DNA of 64,000 nucleotides from Henckelia pumila (lineage: Eukaryota; Streptophyta; Magnoliopsida; Lamiales; Gesneriaceae). The notes below the pieces were generated by a model, which worked only from the letters and a program-made list of their open reading frames with translations, was not told the origin of the DNA and ran no database searches. The DNA is taken from assembly GCF_033568475.1 (NCBI RefSeq), contig NC_133122.1, forward strand, positions 151,480,861-151,544,860, read 5' to 3'. The position numbers and the translations under genes were made by a program. Every line of letters begins with the position of its first letter. Position 1 is the stretch's first letter. Shown here piece by piece: positions 10,390 to 21,525 of this stretch.

Positions 10390-12253
10390 TGTTGGAAAAC
10401 TGGCGAGTTCCCAGACCAATTACGATTGATACCCGGTGCAGCGGAAGTTTAAAAATTTTTTCATGGAACGTTTCCATGGTATGGGTATCAACCGTTCATC
10501 GATTGAATTACGTGTGTGTAAAATTTAAATAACAATTAAATAAATTTTACCTCAAATCTCGCAACGAGATTAATGGACACCAACAGAACAATTCTGCTCT
10601 TGTTGTCTCTCCCTGGAACCGATGAACGCCTTCAATCAGGTCCACGAACAGAGGTTTAATCCCTCTGATAGATTGCACTAGAAAATCTATCAGAAGTTTT
10701 CTGCGAAGAGATTACACGAATCTGATTCGTTATTCCTGACCGCGATTCAAAATCACAGACCGGAATTTTCTCGGGCAGAGCAAAGGGAGGGACGGCCGAT
10801 CGGTTTTGAGAGGGTCTAGGGTTTTCGAAATTTTCTCTCAAAATTTATGACCTGTTGTGTGTAATTTCTGTACTGAAATAACTTATTTATAATGCAGGCC
10901 ACTAACACCTTAGGGCCCATTAATCATAAGCTGGGGCCCGACAAGCAAAGCCCGCTCGTTCAGAAATTAATATAAAATTCATCGTGACTCCGATTGATGA
11001 AACGATTTCACCAATGTGCACAGAAACCATTTCTGCACGTTTTAAAGTCAAAATAAATTTTCCTGAATCCGAATTCAGTGGTTTCCAAAAATGTCCATCC
11101 CTATGTCATTTTAGGAAATCCTACTCCCTTACTCTTATTTAAGAAGTCCAACTCCTTAGTTCATTAAATTTAACTCTTTAAATTTAACTATCTCAACGGG
11201 GATTAAAACTCCATTACACTGTGTGACCCTCAATGGTTCAGGGATACAGCTAGCCGTGGGCTCACAACTCCTTGTGACTCGGAACAACACTTTCCGACTT
11301 GCCCAACGAATCATGGTAAAGCGCCTAGCAACATCGCCCCATGATTCCCTAGGTATCACTGATAGTGCCTACAAGAACCAGTAGATTTTGGTTAACGTAC
11401 AGTACGGTCCCTTCATCCATATATCCCGATCGAATCAACAACCATTGGTATATCGAGAGTCGCTCAAGATTCGATAACTATGCAATACATCTTGAAGATC
11501 AAATTAGTGACATCGCATGTGCTACTAAGAAACCATTTCTTAAATCACATCAAGTACTCTGGCCAGAGATTTGTCACACTAATATCTCCTCAGATCGCAT
11601 AGGATATCCACACTCGCAAGTATGTGGTGAATCCTTGACAACAATGCATTGACTCCTATATGTGTCGTAACTGTACCCAATCTCGACACCTGATGACCCC
11701 CTCAGAGTCGGTAAACGAGTCAAAGCACAGTACTAGCATATAGAGTCTCCATGATGTTTCAAGTCGTAAGGACTAATGGTGTACAACCAAAACCGCGGAC
11801 TTTATCCACTCGATAAGTGATAACCACTTGGAAAGTCCGGATAGGGTAGTTCGACTATTCATCCTATGAATATCCATTTGCATGCTTCGAACATCTCCAT
11901 GTTCCCTACCAATGAAACGTGGTACTCCGCATCGCAAATGCTAGTCTCAAACTCGAGCGATCCTTATCCTTATTATCGGACGGCTCAATCGACTAGGAAC
12001 GGTTTTAGAATATACAGTGACTATAAGATGTATTTCATGATAGACATCTCCATGTTCTACCACATCTTACATACACTATAGTATATTCAAGGTCTTTATC
12101 AAAACAACAATAGTATATCACAATATAACAATATGAAGTAATATAAAGTCATTGCCATAAAAGTGTAAATAATATTAAACAAAAGATTGTTTATACAAAG
12201 AGTCAACAAAGCCCATAGCCACACAGTTGGCTCACTGGGCACCCACTCTTACA
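10390..12253 (-). repeat. C1 5' LTR
   Basis: It is a near-identical twin of 2550-4414. I saw differences only at the A/T tract after GCGGAAGTTT, at one C/T near 10723, and in one fewer G near 10790. The promoter for C1 should lie here, reading leftward. Confidence 0.96.
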
Positions 12254-12821
12254 GATAAGGTGCTCGGGATATAGGCGTCGTTCCTGGTACTAGATCAATA
12301 CCAAATTCAACCTCTCGTACCGGAGAAAAGCCAGGAATCTCATCAGGGAATACATCAGGAAACTCGCTGACAATCGGTAGCTGATCAATACTCGAACTAC
12401 TCGTGGACATATCAACTGCATAAATGAGGTAGCCCTCCCCACCTGACTCCAAGACATGACATGCCTTTAGAGCCGATACAAGTGGCATTGGAGGTCACGC
12501 ACCCTCACCATAAAAGTACCAGCTATCACCCTCATTCGGATGAAACTGTACCAGACGTTGATAACAATCCACAGTAGCGTGATACAAAGTCAGCATATCT
12601 ATTCCCAAAATACAATCAAAATCTGTCATCGCTAATATCATCAAATTAGCCGATAACGCATGACCCTCAAACTCTAGAAGGCAACCCATCACTAGACGCT
12701 TAGTTACTACCTCCTGCTCCAGCGGAGTAGATACAACTAAATCCATATCTAATGATACATAAGGTCATCTATGTCTCTTAACAAAGCGACTAGAAATAAA
12801 GGAATGCGATGCTCCAGTATC
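12254..12821 (-). pseudogene. G1 protease and protease-RT linker (decayed)
   Basis: The aspartic protease motif LIDTGASHSFIS lies at about 12785-12821. The protein then continues through breaks near 12765 and 12490 into the conserved gypsy linker with EFPDVFPDEIPG, which precedes RT. It stops at the C1 insertion point and resumes at 2549. Confidence 0.85.
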
Positions 12822-13931
12822 AATTAAGAAAAATGCAGGAATACCACATAACAAAAAGGTACCTGCCAACATGCGATCGCTTCCCTCAGTAGCCTGCTCC
12901 TGAGACAGAGCAAACACCTGTCCTTGAGTCTGTGGATGGTAACCAGAAGAATTATGTGGTGCTAATTGTTGACGTGGAAAAGTAGAAGCCTGAGATCCAA
13001 CCTGTAATCCCGATCCACCAGCAAAACCCATGCGCTGAGGACAATCTCTCCGCAGATGTCCCTGCTCACCACAAATATAACAAGCACCAGTAGCCTTCCT
13101 ACATGAAGCTGCAGGATGCTTCCTACCACAGTGATTGCAAAACTCCTCCTTCTTCTTCTTCTTCCCAAAGAGGAATGTACCTCGTGAGCCACAAGAACCA
13201 GACGAAGTAGTAGGAGAAGATGAAGACATAGGTCCAGATTGCACAACAGATTGAGCCCTAGGCCCAAGAGATCCACTAGGCTATTTTGGAATCATCAACA
13301 GTGCCCGCCTATTGTTTTTCTCCACTTGACAGTAACGGTTCACCAAAGTCTCATAAGATGTCGGATTATCACATACGACAACTTGTGAGTAGATATCTTG
13401 ATTCAGGCCTTGTAGAAAGATATCATACTTGGACGCATCACTGTCATTGATATGAGGACTAAAAGGTAGCAGATCAAGAAATCGTTACTGATATTGATCA
13501 ATAGTCATTGATCCTTGCCTCAGAGTCAGCAACTCCATAGATCGTGCCTGTCGAACTGCTGGAGGAAAATACAGTTTCTGAAACTGCAGACAGAAATCCC
13601 CCCAAGTCACCTGTCCTTTCTCTGTACGTGCTTGAGTAATTTTGGCATCCCACCATAAGCGTGCTCGATCCTCTAGAACGAATTCTAGAACTTCCAGTTT
13701 CTGCTCCTCAGTGCAATCGAAAGCTCGAAATGCACTCTTGAGTTTAGACATCCAACCTCTTTCCTGTTCAGGATTCTCGCCTCCCACCAAGGGTTTCGGT
13801 CCTACTTGCATGAACTTATTGATAGAGTAACGACGTCTACCCTCATGAAGACGATATCGATCATCATGATGGCGATGATGATGATGATGACCACCTCCCT
13901 GGCCAACACTATCGTAACTCTCGTCAGCCAT
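12822..13931 (-). pseudogene. G1 gag (decayed)
   Basis: The likely start is the ATG at 13931 (MADESYDSV), followed by a His-rich stretch. A retrotransposon gag domain follows, with RLWWDAKI and TWGDFCLQFQKLYFP. Past a stop near 13485 and others to 13250, the nucleocapsid carries two zinc-binding clusters, CNHCGRKHPAASC and CYICGEQGHLRRDC, at about 13070-13140. The second is a canonical C-x2-C-x4-H-x4-C knuckle. The frame is interrupted, so it is inactive. Confidence 0.87.
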
Positions 13932-14025
13932 ATCCTGAAAATAATTGCACATTAAAATCACAAATGCGCAAGAATTACTCAAGACTAAACTAAATCCCAA
14001 AAACTAATTCCCAAAATCTATGCAT

Positions 14026-14037
14026 GCTCTGATACCA
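14026..14037 (-). promoter_or_regulatory. G1 primer-binding site (tRNA-Met initiator)
   Basis: TGGTATCAGAGC on the - strand, four bases inside the 5' LTR boundary at 14042. Confidence 0.9.
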
Positions 14038-14041
14038 AAAA

Positions 14042-15517
14042 TGTAGTGACCCTACATGGAATCACCTACTAACTGGTAACTAATAGCATGCATTAAACTT
14101 AATACAGCAAAATACTTAACAGAGTAAAACGTGCGGAAACATAATCCATAAATTACATATCAGCTTAATAAAATATATCCAGGCTTAATACTGTAGTGAT
14201 ACAACCATATCGAAAAACTTAAAAGTAAACATTATACAGCTATATCGAATCCTGTTGTATAATTAACTCCTCAAGGCTCCTGCTCCCTAGTCTTGCCTTG
14301 AACTACCAGCTCCGTCCATCCTGCGACCTACCCAGTGGAATAGGGTGTCCAAGATAACAACTAGGACGTGAGCGCTAATGCCCAGTACATAAACATGGGT
14401 AAACATATGTATATAATGCATGCAACATGATGACTGGTAAAAGGTCATCTGAAAAGTCATGCTCAGTACCGGCGCCACATGAGTGCTGCCACCGCACGGA
14501 TCAACCTCTGGGTGCAACCACACTCGTCTAGTACACCAGAGTAGTCAGACATACATGTCCCCGCTGTCGCGGTACTCTCAGTGACAGACTATCGAGTATA
14601 GAGCTGAGCGGCTCTATAATCAAGTATATCAAGGTATAGGCTCAACGTGTACATGCACATGACATATGAATATGAAAAATGGTAAATCATATATCATGCC
14701 ATATAATAATGCCAAATAAATGCAACATATAAACATGTATACTCGCTGGCAATCTCAGTCAATGTGTACGTACCTCTAGGCTAGTTCAAGTATAATAGAT
14801 CCTAGGTTCCAAGCCTATATTCAAAAGTTCATCGTATCACTACACAAGTTCTATAAGCCTTAACTAAGCTAATAAGTACTCCCAAAACTTAAATAGATTC
14901 CCGGACCATACCTTCGTCCGTAGGCTGGTCCCGGATGACTATAACCACACCTTGGTTATTCCAGAACCTCGATTATAACCGATAGGGCCCTCAAGTGTAT
15001 AACTCACACTATATAACTGGAGAAGGAAACTCAAAAATTGTAATTCAAATTGAAATCGAATGAGTCCTATTTATAGGAAAATTTCTGGTCGAGTTCGGGC
15101 CCTCCGAACTGGGGTTCGGATCGTCCGTTCCAACTTAATGCATGCATGCAAACCACGTCGGGTTCGGAGCCTCCGAACTCAGGTTCGGATCGTCCGAACT
15201 TCTCTTCATCCGACACTTGTCAAAATCCATGGCTGAGTAATCCTGCTTGCATGGCATGAGGGAGTTCAGGCCGTCCGATCCTTAGTTCGGATCGTACGAA
15301 CTTGCCTTAACTCCGAAGTCAACAAGCCATCTTTGGAGCCCCCGAGTTGCTGAGTTCGGGCCGTCCGAAGTTCTCTTCGGATCATCCGAACTGACTCAGA
15401 AAAATGAATATCCAATTCTTGATTCTGAAGTCCGATTAAACCCCGGAATTGGTTAATCACCAACCCTTAATCATGTTTAACATATTATTATCTTAAAATG
15501 GAATCTGGGTTACTACA
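14042..15517 (-). repeat. G1 5' LTR
   Basis: In window orientation it starts TGTAGTGACC and ends GGTTACTACA, giving inverted ends TGTAGT...ACTACA. It is about 1.48 kb. Its partner is off the left edge. An array of 17-bp palindromes occupies 15093-15391. The next five bases (AACCC, 15518-15522) are the predicted target duplication but cannot be checked here. Confidence 0.88.
15093..15391. repeat. Array of eight 17-bp palindromes in G1 LTR
   Basis: Copies of GTTCGGnnCnTCCGAAC start at 15093, 15114, 15162, 15183, 15264, 15285, 15354 and 15375. They come in four pairs, with the members of each pair 21 bp apart. The centres vary (GCC, ATC, AGC) while the GTTCGG/CCGAAC arms are kept. Confidence 0.93.
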
Positions 15518-16568
15518 AACCCAATACCAGCAATTAGATTTAAATCCACGGTAGCATTCAAATGAGTAAAACTGATGAATCTAGACAACACAATACCAGC
15601 AATTATATTTAATCTAGTCAATGTTTGTTCCTACGATTTAACAAATTCAACAGCAGAAAATATTAATCATAGTTGCTTCAAAAATCAGATGATTCAAAAA
15701 ATTACGGATTTGAGTTCTAATTTAGCAACACATTGTATAGCAAAATCGTAGGGTGATCAATCCTAAAATCTCACATACAAGCATGACAATCAATCCAAAA
15801 CAACTCTTGATACGCAATTTGGAATTAAACAACGAAAAATTCGAATCTCACAAATAAAATAACTCGAGGGTTCGTCTTCCGCAACCAAGTACTAAAACTT
15901 AGCCAACAATATTCATGAATTTTGTAGAAAAAATCATGAAATAAAATTAAATCTAAGAAAAGAGAAGAAACCTAGCCGCCAAGAGAGTTCTTCAAGCTTT
16001 CTACCGTCCAAAGATGATCTATTTTTGAGTTCTAGATGATATTTAAAGTATAGAGTCCTTCCCAAGAAAGTTTTCTATTTAAAATATAAATTCCCGACTT
16101 TTCGTCTCACCCGCTCCATCGATTAAATTGCACGGATCGAGCTCCCCAAATTATGCAAACTTTCTGTCCAGATTTTCTATTTGCTCCCGCTCAATCGTTT
16201 AAATTTGACGGATCGAGCGAGCATCTTTTTTCCAGCGAGCAGCGATTTTGAAAATTTTATATTCGGAGATCTAGCCGTTGGATTGAGTTGAAATTTGAAA
16301 AGAAACTTCAAAACATCTTGAAATTCATTTTGAACGGTGCAGATCAGATTTGGATTTTTATAAAATTAAAAATGATTTTCTGACCATTGCTGCTTTGTAA
16401 TTCTTCTCTTATCTCGGCTCTTTCCTTCCATATTTAGCTCCATTTATTCACTTTTCTTAAATCAAACCAGAAACATTCATTAGTAACTATACAATGAATT
16501 TAATCAATGCAAACTCTTCTAATCACACTAATTAACACACATAAATATAGGAAAATATCATCACATCA
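15518..16568 (-). repeat. A1 3' LTR, truncated by G1
   Basis: It aligns with 20482-21525 of the intact LTR with scattered substitutions and small indels. It ends CATCACATCA, exactly like the right copy. Two palindromic motifs lie at about 16111-16143 and 16189-16220. Confidence 0.92.
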
Positions 16569-17560
16569 AACTCCCCCATACTTAATCCTTGCTCGCCCTC
16601 GAGCAACACAAAACCAAAAATAAGCTCGAACTCATAATCCATAACAAAAATAACCATGATCTTCATATTTGTGCCTCAGGAATAAATTCAATGCATGATC
16701 AAGAAAGGCGTTAAAATGCTAAAAACGGAACAAGTTCAATATCCAGACATTTCGACTAGAGATATAGTCCTGAACGTGTGTGTGTGTGTGTGTATGATCA
16801 TTAGCCAGTGTTATGCATACTTCACAAATCCATTCAATGTAAAACCCCGCAATAGCTCAAGTTGCACACCAACAAATCAAATTATACCATTGAGAAATTT
16901 TATAGTCTTTTCACTTGTCCGAGTAATTGCACCCGGTTATCCTCAACTGCATACATTCTCCTCCATTTTTAGCTCTTGGAATTTATAGGACTAGAATTTC
17001 AATCCTCATTCCAATGCCTCCCCTCACCTTACTAACTCCATTCTTTACTATTTTTCTTTTTCTTTTTTTCGATTAAGCTCAAAAGGGAGGTTGATAGGCT
17101 AGCGACTTCCTAAAACTATCACAAGGCTCACACGACCTTCACTATATCATATACAATTCACAAGTCATGACTCATGCGTGCTTAAAAAAAATATTCAACA
17201 ACCATATCAAAGTCTAATTTGCATTGGAGATCAAAGTGTTCTAAGGTTAGCAAATCATCTATTTTCAAAAGCATGCACATCATCAATTAGATATCATCAT
17301 GTGCTAGTGAATTTCAACAGTCAAATTCATCACAAACTATGAGCTCTAAATTTTTTTTTTTCCATAAAAACGGCTAAATTCTCTCAATGACTGGCTAAGT
17401 CTCTCTCCCATACTTAAAATTTTACATTGTCCCCAATGTAAGAAAAAATTCAAAACAAAAATAAAAAAAAACTAAGAATGAAAAGAAATACTCCCCTTGG
17501 GTTGCCTCTCAAGCAGCTCCTCTGTTTACAGTCGTTGGCCCGACTGTATGTTTCAGTTCC
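16569..17560 (-). other. A1 3' untranslated region with polypurine tract
   Basis: Next to the LTR the - strand reads AAGTATGGGGGAGTT, a good polypurine tract (16569-16585). The rest has no convincing gene. It includes a (GT)n run at 16776-16793 and a T-rich run near 17050-17070. Confidence 0.7.
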
Positions 17561-18779
17561 TCAAGGTGGTTCATATCTGGTTTCCTTGTCCACCTTCACC
17601 CACTTGAGAAATTTTCCAGTTAAATTCGTCCCATGCTTCCTCTGCTTTGATTTCTTGGGGATTCCTTTTAATCGATCCGGAGAAAGTTTCGACTCAAATT
17701 TAGATGCCTGCAAATTAGAGATAAAAATTTCAGCAATAGAATTTTTAGCAGGTTGTGCAATAACTTCCTTCAACTTACCCTCATTCACATCTTTCGCGGG
17801 TTCTTGTGACAAGTGATCATTATCATTAATATTATTAACAAACACTTTCACAACCAGAAATTTTCAGGGTATCAAAAATATGAAACTTAACAATCTCCCC
17901 ATCAAACTCCATAGTGAGAGTGCCATTGTTAACATCTATAATGGACTTTGAAGTTTTCAAAAATGGTCTTCCTAGAAAAATTGGACTATTCATATCATTA
18001 TTTTTCATGTCAAGAACATAGAAATCAGCAGGAAAAATCAAATTTTCAACTTGCACAAGAACATCTTCTAACAGACCCCTAGGATAAATAGTAGATCTAT
18101 CAGCCATCTGGATAACAATTTCAGTTTTATTTAAAGGCCCTAAGTTTAAGGAAGCATAAACAGAGTATAACATGACATTAATCGATGCTCCTAAATCTAG
18201 CATGGCCGTGTCAAGCTGAACATCTCCTATTTTACAAGGAATCGAAAACATACTTGGGTCCTTGCATTTTGTGGGTACCTTTCTTTGAATTACAGCAGAA
18301 ACATGTTCTCCCAATTCAACTTTCTGACACCCCTTCAGTTTGTGTTTGCTCTTCACAGTACACAATTCTTTTAAAAATTTAGCATAACGAGATACTTGTT
18401 TGATAGCATCTAACAAAGGAATATTTACCTCACATCTACGAAAAATTTCATACATCCCCTTAATTTCTTCATCCCTCCTAGACTCTTTCAATGCTAAGGA
18501 AAAAGGGGCTACATGTTTATACTCAGAAAAAGGAGGGAACTTACCTTTTGGTGCCTCGTGAATTTTCTCATTCTCCTCCACCTTAGATTCCTGCTCATCT
18601 TTGTTCTGTACTGGTTCTTTCACCACTTTTTCTTTAACCTTCAACTCATTTACACTCCTCAATGTGATTGCACTCACATTCTCCTTCGGATTCACCACTG
18701 TCTGTGATGGTAAGATGCTAGAATTCAGTGCCTCCAACCTGTTGACTGCGGTTGCCAACTGCCCCATTTGAGTGTTCAA
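17561..18779 (-). pseudogene. A1 protease and C-terminal linker
   Basis: The long frame 18779-17835 contains an Athila/Tat-type protease with LDLGASINVM (Asp-Leu-Gly instead of Asp-Thr-Gly, common in this group), then IVIQMADRSTIYPRGLLEDV and a PIFLGRPFL segment. Translation shifts frame near 17840 and continues to about 17561 with a Lys-rich tail (FLKWVKVDKETRYEPP). No RT follows. The missing initiator suggests expression as part of gag-pro. Confidence 0.85.
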
Positions 18780-20003
18780 CTGTTGGATACTTGCTCGAGT
18801 TTCCTATTGAAAAGTTACAGTATTAGTAGCAAGATTCTTAACAACGTTTTCTAGAAACTCACCAGGCGTTGGAACTTGAGGACGTTGTGGTGGAGGATGA
18901 TATGGTGGCCTGTAAGCTTGATGGTGCGGTTGGTGTACTGGAGAGTTTTTGTATCCGAGATTGGGATGATCCTTCCAAATTGGATTGTATGTATTGGAAT
19001 AAGGATCATACTTCTGTTGTGGTGGCCCTTGAAATCCTCCTGCTGCATTGACTTGTTCAGTAGATCCCTCTTGAAGTGTGGGACACATGTCAGTTGCATG
19101 TCCCACTGCAGCACAAATTCCACATGCCTTTTCCATCTGTCTATTCCCTACAGCCATCTGACGCACAAGAGACATAAGTTCAATCAGTTGTTGCTCAAGG
19201 GAAGAAACATTTACCTTATTATTCCCTATGGGTGCAGAATCATTCCTGTTGGTGCCAAATTGCTGAGAATTTGCAGCCATGCTCTCAATTAAATTCCTCG
19301 CTTGCACTGGAGTTTTATCCACAAATACTCCTCAACTGGCCGCATCTAGCATGCTCCTGTCATGAGGTAACAAACCTTCATAGCAATATTGGATTAAAAG
19401 ATTTTCACTTATCTGGTGTTGTGGGTAGCTAGCGCAAAGCTTTTTGAACCGCTCCCAATACTCGTACAGTGACCCCCCTGTAAATTTCTTGCACCCATAG
19501 ATTTCTTTCCTGATGGTTGCTGCTCTTGAAGCTGGAAAGTACTTCTCTAGAAATAACCTCTACATCTTAGTCCAGGTGGTGATGGATCAAGAGGGTAAAT
19601 AGTATAGCCAATCTGTCGCAACATTCTTCAATGAAAATGGAAAGGCTCTCAGCTGGATTTTCTCCTCTGTTACTCCATGGGGTTTCATGCTTGTGCAAAC
19701 CACATGGAATTCCATTAAGTGCTTGTGCGGGTCCTCACCTGCAAGACCATGGAACGAATGTAATAAGTAAATTAGCCCAGATTTTAATTCAAAAGTAGCA
19801 TTATTTTCTAAAGTAGAATAAGTAATGCATAAGGGCTGTTGATTTGGATCAGGAGTGTCCAGTTGTCTCAGGCTCAGATTTGCGTTGGCAGCCATCTCTT
19901 CTTGTCTCCTACGAGCTTTTCTCCGCCCACGATGGAAAGATCTGTCTATCTCTGGATCATATGGAACTTCTTCTTCTGAAGAGTAACCTGAAAGTATTAA
20001 CAA
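18780..20003 (-). pseudogene. A1 gag (decayed)
   Basis: The start is near 20003. The conserved Athila/Tat gag core lies at about 19800-19590 with GEDPHKHLMEFHV and LRAFPFSL, ending in ATDWLYYLP. The frame breaks there and resumes at 19322 with ARNLIESMAANSQQF, a single cysteine cluster (CGICAAVGHATDMC) and a Pro/His/Tyr-rich stretch. It runs to a stop at 18804. The core is intact enough for confident family assignment, but stops show it is not translated as one protein. Confidence 0.87.
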
Positions 20004-20080
20004 ACCAGAGTAGCACTGGGGAAAAAGAATATAAATAAAAATAAAAATAAAAACAAGAACACAAATAAATTAAACGACCT

Positions 20081-20098
20081 TCCCCGGCAACGGCGCCA
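20081..20098 (-). promoter_or_regulatory. A1 primer-binding site (tRNA-Asp type)
   Basis: TGGCGCCGTTGCCGGGGA on the - strand, five bases inside the LTR boundary. This 18-mer is characteristic of Athila/Tat-group elements. Confidence 0.88.
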
Positions 20099-20103
20099 AA
20101 ATT

Positions 20104-21525
20104 TGGTAGCGCTTAGTCGTGTCGCGCCCAAATTAACCCAAATCATATTAGCTAAATAAACATGTAGTAGCGAGAGTAGGGATCGTTCCCAAGAGGAAAG
20201 TAAAATTTATTTGTGTTATTAAAAATACTGGAAACAAATAAAAATGGATTTTAGATTTTTGAATTAACTACTATGCAAAAATTAAAATAAAAAAGATCAA
20301 TAAATTAACGAGACTTGATATCGGTCGACTACACCCTTGAAATTATTCATTCGATCATCGATTCCCTAAAAATAATTAATTCACATTGAATATTCATCAT
20401 TGGAAATTTAATTCATGTTTCACCTTAATTTTAGTTAACTAAACACCAGCGTTCTAAGTTAACTCTTACCCCATAAATTAACCCAATACCACCGATTAGA
20501 TTTAAATCCACGATAACATTCAAATGAGTAAAACTGATGAATCTAGACAACACAATACCAACGATTGTATTTATTCTAGTCAATGGTTGTTCCTACGATT
20601 TAACAAATTTAACAGCAGAAAATATTAATCATAATTTCTTCACAAATCAGATGATTCAAACAATTACGGATTTGAGTTCTAATTTAGTAATAGATTGTAT
20701 AGCAAAATCCTAAGGTGATCAATCCTAAAATCTCACATACAAGCATGTCAATCAATCCAAAACAACTCTTGATACGCAATTTGGAATTAAACAATGAAAA
20801 ACTCGAATCTCACAACTAAAATAACTCAAGTGTTCGTCTTCCTCAACCAAGTACTAAAACTTAGTCAACAATATTCATGAATTTTGTAGAAAAATTCATG
20901 AAAGAAAATTAAATCTAAGAAAAGAGAAGAAACCTAGCCGCCAAGAGAGTTCTTCAAGCTTTCTACTGTCCAAAGATGATCTATTTTCGAGTTCTAGATG
21001 ATATTTAAAGTATAGAGTCCTTCCTAAGAAAGTTTCCTATTTAAAATATAAATTCCCGACTTTTCATCTCGCCCGCTCGATCGGTTAAATTGCACGGATC
21101 GAGCTCCCCAAATTATGCCAACTTTCTGTCCAGATTTTCTTTCTGCTCCCGCTCGATCGGTTAAATTTGATGGATCGAGCGAACATCTTTTTTTGCAGTG
21201 AGCAGCGATTTTGAAAAATTCATATTCGGAGATCTAGCCGTCGGATTGAGCTGAAATTTGGACAACTGCTTCAAAACATCTTGAATTCATTTTGTAGAGA
21301 TCGGATTTGAATTTCTCGAAAATTAAAAATGATTTTCTGACCATTGCTGCTTCGTAATTCTTCTCTTATCTCGGCTCTTTCCTTTCATCTTTAGCTCCAT
21401 TTATTCACTTTTCCTAAATCAAACCAAAAACATTCATTAGTAACTATACAATGAATTTAATCAATGCAAACTCTTCTAATCACACCAATTAACAAACATA
21501 AATATAGGAAAATATCATCACATCA
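20104..21525 (-). repeat. A1 5' LTR
   Basis: It is 1422 bp, with window-orientation ends TGGTAGCGCT and CATCACATCA. It contains two palindromes with arms GCTCGATCGGT and GATCGAGC at 21075-21104 and 21151-21180. Confidence 0.9.

Larger units (their letters stand above)
2550..12253 (-). mobile_element. Full-length Ty1/copia retrotransposon C1
   Basis: This 9.7 kb element has two 1.86 kb LTRs (2550-4414 and 10390-12253) that start TGT and end ACA in window orientation. It has a 5-bp target duplication GATAA, a tRNA-Met-i primer site next to the right LTR, a polypurine tract beside the left LTR and one uninterrupted gag-pol frame. I could find only two substitutions and one 1-bp indel between the LTRs, so the insertion is recent. 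It sits inside G1, with transcription in the same direction. All parts needed for autonomous movement appear to be present. Confidence 0.96.
1..15517 (-). mobile_element. Ty3/gypsy retrotransposon G1, interrupted and decayed
   Basis: On the - strand the order is 5' LTR (14042-15517), primer site, gag, zinc knuckle, aspartic protease, then RT, RNase H and integrase, running off the left edge. This protease-RT-RH-IN order is typical of Ty3/gypsy. The element is cut at 2549/12254 by copia element C1, and the 5-bp target duplication GATAA is present on both sides (2545-2549 and 12254-12258). In-frame stops (for example at 920-922 and near 1325) and frameshifts show it is dead. The sequence resembles chromovirus-type elements, but the 3' end that could show a chromodomain is outside the window. 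Confidence 0.93.
15518..21525 (-). mobile_element. Athila/Tat-like gag-protease retrotransposon A1, lacking RT and integrase
   Basis: It has a complete 5' LTR at right (20104-21525) and a truncated 3' LTR at left (15518-16568, cut by G1). The primer site matches tRNA-Asp, and a polypurine tract lies beside the left LTR. The internal region is only about 3.5 kb and encodes gag and a protease, with no RT, RNase H or integrase. Both LTR-proximal ends are intact, so the loss is internal. It probably depends on proteins from a relative. Its other target-duplication copy lies outside the window. Confidence 0.88.

Noticed and set aside
9826-10532. Long overlapping frames in all directions rich in Ala, Arg, Pro and Gly
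   Set aside because: GC-rich repeats lack stop codons by composition. All frames are open at once and none has a domain.
14026-14037. tRNA-like motif TGGTATCAGAGC here and at 10377, 30043 and 38415
   Set aside because: These are primer-binding sites next to element boundaries. No full tRNA cloverleaf surrounds them.
15093-15391. Regularly spaced palindromes resembling a CRISPR array
   Set aside because: The DNA is plant. The repeats are 17 bp, arranged in pairs with irregular gaps, and no cas genes are present.
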